Source of the DNA: Bacteroidota bacterium
GTDB taxonomy: Bacteria; Bacteroidota; Bacteroidia; Palsa-965
DNA length: 64,000 nt
NCBI GenBank assembly: GCA_016194975.1
Contig: JACQAM010000019.1
Span: 1 to 64,000, forward strand
Direction of reading: 5' to 3'
Shown: positions 57,351 through 64,000 of the stretch, one piece after another
Position numbering within the stretch: position 1 is the stretch's first letter
Layout: each line of letters opens with the position of its first letter
Program-made: the position numbers and the translations under genes
Notes under the pieces: model-generated
The model's input: the letters and a program-made list of their open reading frames with translations, nothing else
Database searches by the model: none
Told to the model about the DNA's origin: nothing

Positions 57351-58250
57351 TTAAACTTCAAGCGCGTCGAGTATCTGCTGGAGTTCCGCTTCAGAAGAGA
57401 AAGGGATCACGATCTTGCCGGCGCCGTCTGTATTGCTTTTCAAAACGATCTTCGCATTGTAGTGTTTCGAAAGAGCTTTGAGTTTGTGCGCATATTTTTC
57501 ATCCATCTCGCCGGTAAGATTCCTGTGCTTGATGCGCGGCTCAATTTTTTTTACATCACGCGCAAGTTCTTCCACATCGCGGACAGAAAGATTTTCATCG
57601 ATCGTGCGATTGTACAATTCCACCATGTCCGATTGTTTTTCCACGTTTACCAGCGCGCGCGCATGCCCCATGGAAATTTTTTTCTCGCGGATACCCAATT
57701 GCACGATCGCCGGTAATTTCAGCAGTCGCAGATAATTGGTAACGGTAGAACGCTGCTTACTCACTTTTTCAGAAAGCTGTTCCTGTGTAAGACTGCATTC
57801 GTCAATGAGCCGTTTGTAGCTGATCGCAATTTCTATCGCGTCAAGATTTTCCCGCTGAATATTTTCAACGAGCGCCATCTCGAGCATCGACTGGTCGTTC
57901 GCTATGCGCACGTACGCGGGAATGTTCGTGATGCCTGCGAGTTGCGTTGCGCGGAAACGGCGCTCACCGGAGATTAATTGGAAACGATCGTATCCCATTT
58001 TGCGAACGGTCACCGGTTGAATGATGCCGTGCTGTTTGATGGAATCTGCAAGTTCATGCAATGCATTTTCTTCGAAGTGTGTTCTCGGCTGAAAAGGATT
58101 CGCTTCGATCTGTGCAACGGGAATATTCGAAACGGCGCCCAGTATCGCTCCCGGCTCCGGAGAAATTTTTGAGTTGGAAGTAATATCGGTACTCGCGCTC
58201 TCGAGGAGTGCGCTCAATCCTTTTCCTAATGCATTTCGTTTTACGCTCAT
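57351..58250 (-). CDS. parB: Chromosome-partitioning protein ParB
   Basis: 299 aa. The N-terminal VAQIEANPFQPRTHFEENAL and ISGERRFRATQLAGI (Arg-rich box 2, CTP-binding) form the ParB/Noc core; LTQEQLSEKVSKQRSTVTNY is the HTH that reads parS. A C-terminal dimer domain follows (NAKIVLKSNTDGAGKIVIPF). It clamps on DNA near the origin and works with ParA. No parS palindrome was found close to it. Confidence 0.93.
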   Translation of the reverse strand: MSVKRNALGKGLSALLESASTDITSNSKISPEPGAILGAVSNIPVAQIEANPFQPRTHFEENALHELADSIKQHGIIQPVTVRKMGYDRFQLISGERRFRATQLAGITNIPAYVRIANDQSMLEMALVENIQRENLDAIEIAISYKRLIDECSLTQEQLSEKVSKQRSTVTNYLRLLKLPAIVQLGIREKKISMGHARALVNVEKQSDMVELYNRTIDENLSVRDVEELARDVKKIEPRIKHRNLTGEMDEKYAHKLKALSKHYNAKIVLKSNTDGAGKIVIPFSSEAELQQILDALEV

Positions 58251-58337
58251 GTTTTTTGTTTTCAGATTGGAGAATGGAGGGAGGAGCCAGGAGATTTTTT
58301 TATTGATTTTCCCGATCTCCTCCCTTCACACTCCATT

Positions 58338-59147
58338 CTATTTCGTGATGTTGATGATCTTTTCTTCGTCGGTGAGACGCGTCATGTTGTTCTTCTGCAG
58401 AATTTCTCTTGCAAGATTTAAATAATTGATCGCGCCTTTGCTTGTTGCGTCGTGCATGATGATGGTTTCTCCGAATGAAGGAGCTTCGCCGAGTTTGGTA
58501 TTGCGCTGAATGATCGTGTCAAACACCATGCTCTGGAAATGTGTTTTCACTTCTTCCACCACCTGGTTGCTCAGCCGCAAACGTATATCGTACATCGTGA
58601 GCAGAATTCCTTCAATGGCAAGTTCCGGATTGAGGCGGCTCTGAACAATTTTTATAGTGTTGAGTAATTTTCCCAATCCTTCGAGTGCAAAATATTCGCA
58701 CTGCACAGGAATGAGAACAGAATCGGCAGCAGTGAGAGAATTTACTGTAACGAGTCCGAGTGAAGGAGAACAATCGACGATAATGAAATCATAAGAATTG
58801 CGAACTTTCTCGAGTGCGTGGCGCATCATCTTCTCTCGATTGGGAAGATTGATCATTTCTATTTCTGCGCCCACAAGATCGATGTGCGCGGGAAGAAGAT
58901 CGAGATTCGGAGTGGAGGTTTGCAGGATGATGTCTTTGGGTTCTCTTCCTTCAATGATGGTTTCGTAAACAGAAGTTTTCACATTCTTCGGATCGAATCC
59001 AACTCCGGAAGTGGAATTCGCCTGCGGATCGGCGTCCACGAGTAAGGTGCGGTATTCCAGGACGGCGAAACTCGCTGCGAGATTGATGGCCGTGGTTGTT
59101 TTTCCCACTCCGCCTTTTTGATTTGCTATTGCAATTATTTTTCCCAT
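58338..59147 (-). CDS. parA: Chromosome-partitioning ATPase ParA
   Basis: 269 aa. AIANQKGGVGKTTTAINLAA contains the deviant Walker A with the signature lysine; LLVDADPQANSTSGVG is the A' region and FIIVDCSPSLGLVTVNSLTA is Walker B. The rest is that of the Soj/ParA chromosomal type, without an extended HTH N-terminus. The parB start lies 87 bases downstream, beyond an imperfect inverted repeat (GGAGGGAGGAG and CTCCTCCC at about 58274-58325). Confidence 0.93.
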   Translation of the reverse strand: MGKIIAIANQKGGVGKTTTAINLAASFAVLEYRTLLVDADPQANSTSGVGFDPKNVKTSVYETIIEGREPKDIILQTSTPNLDLLPAHIDLVGAEIEMINLPNREKMMRHALEKVRNSYDFIIVDCSPSLGLVTVNSLTAADSVLIPVQCEYFALEGLGKLLNTIKIVQSRLNPELAIEGILLTMYDIRLRLSNQVVEEVKTHFQSMVFDTIIQRNTKLGEAPSFGETIIMHDATSKGAINYLNLAREILQKNNMTRLTDEEKIINITK

Positions 59148-59215
59148 AGTTCAATTACAGATTACCAGATTACTGATTACAGATGGGGCGATTTTCATTT
59201 GTAATTTGTGATCTG

Positions 59216-59896
59216 TCATTTTTCAATTGTTTCACCGATCTTCATCAGCGTAAGTTCTTTTCCGGCATCGCTGAATTTTTTCTTCGCCTTTTCGTGGTTG
59301 ATCTTGATGTAACCGAAAGTATCGAAGTGCATGCCGATGATGTTATTGCATTTGATGAAATCGCTTGCGATCATTGCGCTGTCTGCACCCATAGTGAAAT
59401 TGTCGCCGACAGGAAGGAATGCAAAATTTATTTTTTCAATTTCACCAATGAGTTTCATGTCGTAAGTGAGCGCAGTGTCGCCGGAATAATAAAAATTTCC
59501 TTCTTCGCTTTCCACGACGAATCCAACTGGTGCGCCACCGTAAGTTCCGTCGGGCAATGAACTGGAATGGACGGCATTCACACATTTCACTCTTCCGAAA
59601 TCAAAGCGCCATTTGCCGCCGGTATTCATCGGGTGCGTTTTTTCCACGCCTTGCTTCGTCAGCCATTCGGTGATTTCGTAAGAGCCGGCAACTGTTGCGC
59701 CCGTATTTTTTGCAATGGAAACGGTATCGGAAATATGATCGAAGTGGCCGTGCGACTGAAGAATGTAATCTGCTTTTATTTTTTTCGGGTCAATGTGCGA
59801 TGCCAGCGGATTGGCAGCAATGAAAGGATCAAAGAGAAGATGTTCGCCTTTTATTTCCACACCAAAACAGGAATGTCCGTAATACGTGATCTTCAT
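59216..59896 (-). CDS. Metal-dependent hydrolase, UPF0173 (beta-lactamase-fold)
   Basis: 226 aa. LQSHGHFDHISD has the H-x-H-x-D-H metal motif. ITYYGHSCFGVEIKGEHLLF opens the domain; FYYSGDTALTYDM and IGMHFDTFGYIKI give the other ligands. This small metallo-beta-lactamase family has no fixed substrate. It precedes parA on the same strand. Confidence 0.88.
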   Translation of the reverse strand: MKITYYGHSCFGVEIKGEHLLFDPFIAANPLASHIDPKKIKADYILQSHGHFDHISDTVSIAKNTGATVAGSYEITEWLTKQGVEKTHPMNTGGKWRFDFGRVKCVNAVHSSSLPDGTYGGAPVGFVVESEEGNFYYSGDTALTYDMKLIGEIEKINFAFLPVGDNFTMGADSAMIASDFIKCNNIIGMHFDTFGYIKINHEKAKKKFSDAGKELTLMKIGETIEK

Positions 59897-60057
59897 TTTC
59901 TTTTGCGGATGGAACGGGGTTCAGGTAAAATTCTTTACTTCGCACTAACCCGTTTCAATTTCGTTCGAAAGTAGGCAATTTGAATGCGATAAGGGGAAAA
60001 AGAACGAAGGTAGTTTTGAGGAATTTTTAACAGCGTTTGATAACTCTTAACCGGCTG

Positions 60058-60576
60058 ATGATCACAATAATTTCAGGAACGAACAGGAAAGCAAGCAACA
60101 CGAGGATCGTTGCCGGTGAATATGTGCGCGTACTCAATTCATTTCAGTTGAAACACCAGTTGTTTTCACTCGAGGAATTGCCGCGCGATTTTGCTTTTAC
60201 TTATCTCGACGGTTCGCAGACGGAAGAAGTGAAAGCGATCATTGAAAAATATTTTCATCACGCGCAGAAATTTATTTTCATCGTTCCCGAATACCAGGGA
60301 ACATTTCCCGGAATTTTCAAATTGCTCATTGATGCTGTTCCAACACGTGAATTGGCGCACAAAAAAGTGCTGCTTGCCGGCGTTGCCAGTGGAAGAGGAG
60401 GAAATATGCGTGGACTCGATCAACTTACTAATATGCTGCACTATCTCGGCATGACTATTTTTCCGGGACATCTTCCCATCTCGCGTGTCCGCGACATAAG
60501 CAGCGATGGAAAGATTACGGATGAAACTACCCTGAAAAATATAAGAACGCAGGTCGAGAAGTTTGTTGAGTTTTGA
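60058..60576 (+). CDS. NADPH-dependent FMN reductase-family flavoprotein
   Basis: 172 aa from the ATG at 60058. IISGTNRKASNTRIVAGEYV is the flavodoxin-like start that binds FMN phosphate; FIFIVPEYQGTFPGIFKLLI and KVLLAGVASGRGGNMRGLDQ follow. Enzymes of this type reduce FMN, quinones or azo compounds. It converges on the OstA-like gene, 26 bases away. Confidence 0.88.
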   Translation: MITIISGTNRKASNTRIVAGEYVRVLNSFQLKHQLFSLEELPRDFAFTYLDGSQTEEVKAIIEKYFHHAQKFIFIVPEYQGTFPGIFKLLIDAVPTRELAHKKVLLAGVASGRGGNMRGLDQLTNMLHYLGMTIFPGHLPISRVRDISSDGKITDETTLKNIRTQVEKFVEF

Positions 60577-60602
60577 GTTGTATCCAAACACAACCCCATC
60601 TC

Positions 60603-62177
60603 TCACTTCAAAAACAACTCTGCCACCGAAATCGGTTTTTCATTTTCTCTCCAGCGGAATCCTTTCAGCAATGCTTCTTTCGGATCCATCTCATCAGGCG
60701 GGTACATTGTTCCGTCGGGCTTGGAATAAAAACTGATGGAATTTACTTTCTGATCTTCGAGATTGATTCGGAAACTGATGCAGTCCACGCGATTGATGCC
60801 GGTGATGGCGCTGTCCTCTTCAATGTAATATAAAGTCTGCCCGTTGCCCGTTGCGTCGATGCAGTACAATTGATTCTTCCGGAAATAACCGATCATCTTT
60901 TTTGCTTTGATCTGGTTGTAACGCGACGTGTCCACTTTCGAAACAATGAAGGCAAGATTATCCATATTCATCCGCAGAATATTTCCTTTCGAAATAAGAA
61001 TGGAAATTTTTTCCGCAGTGATCTGGTTTTCATCCGACCAGATCACCGGGTCACCGTACAAACGCATCGTGGAATCCATCGACGTCCACCCGAGCGAATC
61101 GCAACGCCCCTGCATATCGGTTTTGTAAAAACGAACGTGATGATAAGCGAGTACCACTCTTCCCGAATCATTGGAAGTCGTATCGCGTTTTTCTGTTTTG
61201 TTTTTTTTCTGGTAAGCTTTCTGTTTCAGCAGCGTTATTGATTTCAAAGTATCAGCATGAAGAAAAAGTGAATCGTCGGTGAAAGACTGGATGTACAGCG
61301 CATGCCCCGTTACCCAGGAAATATTCGTTAGCTCATTGTGTACCGCTAGATCGCCGCGTATCGTTACATCCTGCGAAGTATCCTGTATCTCCACATTCTT
61401 CATCGCCTTTCCTATTCCTGTTTTCCGGTTGTACCAGATGCTGTCTCCTTTCAGCGTCTGGTCGTGCGTAACGATCACCGCATTTTTCTGGAACTGGCAG
61501 ATGTCGGCGTTCGTATCGTAAAATCCATTTTCACAATAGATCGTGTTCGAATTATTAGTAGCAACGATAGTCGTCGGCCCGAGGAAGTAAGCGGTTTTTG
61601 AAACAGGGAAATATTTCAGCGTATCGCATTTCATCGTGTACTCGGGATTATCGAGCAGCACATTTTTTTTGAACGTGAGCATTTTATCTGTGGTGGAATA
61701 AGATCCGATATCGCTGGTGAGCGTATTATTTTCATTCACGATCGTTCCTCCATTGCTGTAGCTTGCCACTTTTGAATTCATATCGTAAGTGATCGCGTCG
61801 GTGGTCAGCGTCATATCATGATCGATCATGATCACATTTCCGGTGAGGTCTGCTTTTCTTGTATTGCCATCGTAATTGAGATGATCACCAAAAATATTTA
61901 TCGAATCACCCTGGTGAATGTGAACGCGGCTGAAAGCTTCGAGTGTATTTTTTTGCAGGAAAAAATGGGAACTGTCGCACGTCATGAGTACGCCCTGGTG
62001 TTCGAACTGCACATTTCCCACGAGGCGCTGGTAACCTTTATTCTTATCGCCGATGAGTTGATCAGCATGTTTCATCTGTACTAATTTTCCGTTCGCCGCA
62101 TTCGGTTGCGCAAAAATTGCAGAAGCAAATCCGCAAAAAATAAAAACGAGAAAAAATAATTTTGTTTTTGTACGCAT
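60603..62177 (-). CDS. OstA/LptA-like organic solvent tolerance protein
   Basis: 524 aa from the ATG at 62177; the open frame to 62216 overlaps purA. Signal peptide: TKLFFLVFIFCGFASAIFAQ. The mature chain has repeating OstA-type strands (ADQLIGDKNKGYQRLVGNVQ, INIFGDHLNYDGNTRKADLT). It would help carry lipopolysaccharide across the periplasm with the Lpt system, as the permease at 16-17.8 kb may also do. It lies downstream of purA. Confidence 0.8.
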   Translation of the reverse strand: MRTKTKLFFLVFIFCGFASAIFAQPNAANGKLVQMKHADQLIGDKNKGYQRLVGNVQFEHQGVLMTCDSSHFFLQKNTLEAFSRVHIHQGDSINIFGDHLNYDGNTRKADLTGNVIMIDHDMTLTTDAITYDMNSKVASYSNGGTIVNENNTLTSDIGSYSTTDKMLTFKKNVLLDNPEYTMKCDTLKYFPVSKTAYFLGPTTIVATNNSNTIYCENGFYDTNADICQFQKNAVIVTHDQTLKGDSIWYNRKTGIGKAMKNVEIQDTSQDVTIRGDLAVHNELTNISWVTGHALYIQSFTDDSLFLHADTLKSITLLKQKAYQKKNKTEKRDTTSNDSGRVVLAYHHVRFYKTDMQGRCDSLGWTSMDSTMRLYGDPVIWSDENQITAEKISILISKGNILRMNMDNLAFIVSKVDTSRYNQIKAKKMIGYFRKNQLYCIDATGNGQTLYYIEEDSAITGINRVDCISFRINLEDQKVNSISFYSKPDGTMYPPDEMDPKEALLKGFRWRENEKPISVAELFLK

Positions 62178-62199
62178 GCGCGCAAGGGATCGGCAAACT

Positions 62200-63480
62200 T
62201 TATGCCCACACCGCATTCCTTAACAAAGTTTGTGTGCGATCGGGGCCAACAGAAACCACGCTTATGGGAACACCGGTTTCGCGTTCGATGAATGCGATGT
62301 AATCATTCAGTTCCAAGGGCATTTCTGCAGCGGAAGTGGTGGTGGTGAGATCACGGCTCCATCCTTTCAGATCAACATAAACCGGTTCCACTTTTTTATT
62401 CACGATATCGAACGGAAGTTTGTCGGTGATCTTTCCGTCAATTTTATAAGCCGTGCAAACACGAATATTTTCAAACGCGCTGAGAATATCCGTCTTCATC
62501 ATCATCAGTTCCGTTACGCCGTTGATCATGATCGCGTACCGCAACGCAGGAAGATCAAGCCATCCGCACCTGCGCGGGCGACCTGTTGTGGATCCGAATT
62601 CTTTCCCGATGTCGCGCATTTTATTTCCATCGTCGTCGAGTAATTCAGTAGGGAAGGGGCCGCTTCCAACGCGCGTACAGTAGGCTTTGAAAATTCCGAT
62701 CACGCCGCCAATCCTTCCCGGCGCTATGCCGAGTCCTGTGCATGCGCCAGCACACATGGTATTCGAAGAGGTGACGTAAGGATAAGTTCCGAAATCAATA
62801 TCAAGCAGCGATCCCTGCGCACCTTCGGCAAGCACACGTTTTCCTTTCGCAAGCATTTCATTGATGTAATGTTCGCTGTCGATGCGCGTAAGTGTTTTCA
62901 GAATTTCAATTCCTTCGAACCACGCGCTCTCGTGCGCACTCACATCCGTATCCGCGCTCATGTAACGCAGCAACTGCTGATGCTTCGCAACGAGTGCATC
63001 ATATTTTTTTCTGAAGTCAGGAGAATCAATATCGCCAACACGCAAACCATTTCTCCCGGTTTTATCCATGTATGCCGGGCCGATTCCTTTCAGCGTAGAA
63101 CCGATCTTCTCTTTTCCTTTGGCTGCTTCAGATGCTTTGTCGAGAAGCGCATGAGTAGGAAGAATAAGATGAGCGCGGCGGGAAACGAGCAAACGTTTGC
63201 TCACATCGACTCCGAGTTTTTTCAGCGCATCAATTTCTTTTTTGAGGATCACCGGATCGATCACCACTCCGTTGCCAATGACATTCACGGTATTTTCGTG
63301 AAAAATTCCGGAAGGGATCGTATGAAGAACATGTTTGATGCCGTTGAACTCAAGTGTATGTCCTGCATTCGGCCCGCCCTGGAAACGCGCTATCACATCA
63401 TATTTCGGTGTGAGCACATCCACGATTTTTCCTTTCCCTTCGTCGCCCCACTGGAGACCGAGTAAAACTTCTGCTTTCAT
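62200..63480 (-). CDS. purA: Adenylosuccinate synthetase
   Basis: 426 aa, full family length. LLGLQWGDEGKGKIVDVLT holds the GTP phosphate loop; FQGGPNAGHTLEF, KGIGPAYMDKTGRNGLRVGD and GSTTGRPRRCGWLDLPAL are the IMP and aspartate sites. It joins IMP and Asp to adenylosuccinate. The STAS gene upstream ends one base before its start, so the two are one transcript, an uncommon partnership. Confidence 0.96.
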   Translation of the reverse strand: MKAEVLLGLQWGDEGKGKIVDVLTPKYDVIARFQGGPNAGHTLEFNGIKHVLHTIPSGIFHENTVNVIGNGVVIDPVILKKEIDALKKLGVDVSKRLLVSRRAHLILPTHALLDKASEAAKGKEKIGSTLKGIGPAYMDKTGRNGLRVGDIDSPDFRKKYDALVAKHQQLLRYMSADTDVSAHESAWFEGIEILKTLTRIDSEHYINEMLAKGKRVLAEGAQGSLLDIDFGTYPYVTSSNTMCAGACTGLGIAPGRIGGVIGIFKAYCTRVGSGPFPTELLDDDGNKMRDIGKEFGSTTGRPRRCGWLDLPALRYAIMINGVTELMMMKTDILSAFENIRVCTAYKIDGKITDKLPFDIVNKKVEPVYVDLKGWSRDLTTTTSAAEMPLELNDYIAFIERETGVPISVVSVGPDRTQTLLRNAVWA

Positions 63481-63481
63481 T

Positions 63482-63829
63482 TTATGATTTGAATTTGGCC
63501 GCAGCTTCTTCTGCTGTTTCCGTAACCGTAAAAACGGAATTGAGTTTAGTGACGAGCAATAATTCCTGGATCTTGCGGGGCACAGCGCAGATCACAAGTT
63601 CTCCGCCGCTTTTGCGCGCCCGAGTGAGAATGTTGATGAGTACATTCAGTCCTGTGCTGTTCATGTAGCGCAATTCGGAAAGTTCAATCGCAACATTATT
63701 CTTTCCTTCTTCCATCAACGCGTAAACGTTGTCGAGGAATTCCTGTGCCTGGTTCCGGTCGATGAGATCGCCGTAGAGTGAGTAGGAGAGGTAAGGTTCT
63801 TTGCTTACCAGTAGATAAGTGAAGCTCAT
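63482..63829 (-). CDS. STAS-domain protein (anti-sigma antagonist-like)
   Basis: 115 aa. The STAS fold is seen in VAIELSELRYMNSTGLNVLINIL, where the S of MNSTG is the residue phosphorylated in SpoIIAA-type antagonists. Such proteins regulate a partner switch by binding an anti-sigma kinase; none is seen in the window. It is located one base upstream of purA. The remaining 171 bases of the window (63830-64000) show no gene. Confidence 0.85.
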   Translation of the reverse strand: MSFTYLLVSKEPYLSYSLYGDLIDRNQAQEFLDNVYALMEEGKNNVAIELSELRYMNSTGLNVLINILTRARKSGGELVICAVPRKIQELLLVTKLNSVFTVTETAEEAAAKFKS

Positions 63830-64000
63830 GAGTTTCGTTTTGATCCTGATTTCATATTCTCACAATTTCCGCCAGACGCAAGTTTACGACATCTTCCGAA
63901 AAAATTGAGCGCATGAGAAGAAATATTGAAATCGAGAAATTGTTCGGTTGTTTTTTTTATCTGCTGTATTCTTGGATCACAGAATTCAAAAACCTTCTGA

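Noticed and set aside
57351-59147. A parS site near parAB
   Set aside because: I looked for palindromes of the TTTCACGTGAAA type. Only partial words were seen in the window (for example TCACGTGTTTCAACA near 32980), none with both arms.
1-64000. tRNA, rRNA, riboswitch or CRISPR features
   Set aside because: No cloverleaf with a CCA-side acceptor and T-loop word, no rRNA-like conserved stretch and no regular short repeats with unique spacers were noticed in reading; short ncRNAs could still have been missed.

Overview
The window is a gene-dense stretch of a Bacteroidota chromosome (phylum call). The reasons are several secreted proteins ending in type IX secretion (T9SS) sorting domains of types A and B, a TonB receptor with a carboxypeptidase-regulatory prefix, Bacteroidota-type families (DUF6089-, DUF5683- and OstA-like), and many promoters with a TAnnTTTG -7 element and little Shine-Dalgarno signal. 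Nothing I can see fixes genus or species. No rRNA, tRNA, CRISPR array, transposase, integrase or phage gene is visible.

Layout. 1-5.6 kb: T9SS tail fragments, a kelch propeller protein, a membrane-anchored RidA protein and a seven-repeat SBBP propeller protein, with an inverted repeat and a truncated gene. 5.7-13 kb: a peroxiredoxin-like membrane protein, an aspartyl protease, a PIN/antitoxin pair with a clear operator, a phosphoribosyltransferase and a 1023-aa SprB/PKD-type T9SS protein. 13-18 kb: an envelope cluster (two glycosyltransferases, LptF/G-type permease, phosphodiester glycosidase-like lipoprotein). 18-24 kb: a PLP-binding protein, DUF1015, serA and serC, with a HEPN/MNT toxin-antitoxin pair lodged between serA and serC, then aroQ. 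24-32.6 kb: a frameshifted NDH-2, GNAT, an outer-membrane protein, a CoA-transferase, a SUI1 factor, and three tandem lysine/alanine-rich lipoproteins, each with its own promoter and hairpin terminator. 32.6-40 kb: a patatin-like membrane protein and histidine-degradation genes (ftcD, hutI). 40-47.6 kb: aroC, a P-loop 'zeta-like' cassette, AsmA and an OmpA/PD40 protein. 47.6-51.2 kb: a seven-gene operon combining an ECF sigma factor, a zinc-finger anti-sigma-like protein, rhodanese, DsrE, TusA-like and two methyltransferases. 51.2-64 kb: an S24-type repressor with nested operators, a TonB receptor, parAB, an OstA-like protein, purA and a STAS protein.

Most interesting result. Two unrelated toxin-type cassettes each sit against a partial duplicate of a core biosynthetic gene. 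The aroC cassette is bounded by a perfect 45-bp direct repeat of the aroC 3' end; the distal copy still reads in frame to its own stop, so the present aroC terminus looks supplied by the cassette. The HEPN/MNT pair lies between an intact serA and a 54-codon remnant of the serA 5' end. Both fit insertion that rebuilds the end of the target gene, without any recombinase in view. Other points: an orphan 41-aa Cys-rich membrane mini-protein, the sigma/sulfur/methyltransferase operon, the KADS-repeat lipoproteins and several dispersed intergenic repeats.

All functional calls come from reading motifs and family resemblance by eye; no database search was run.
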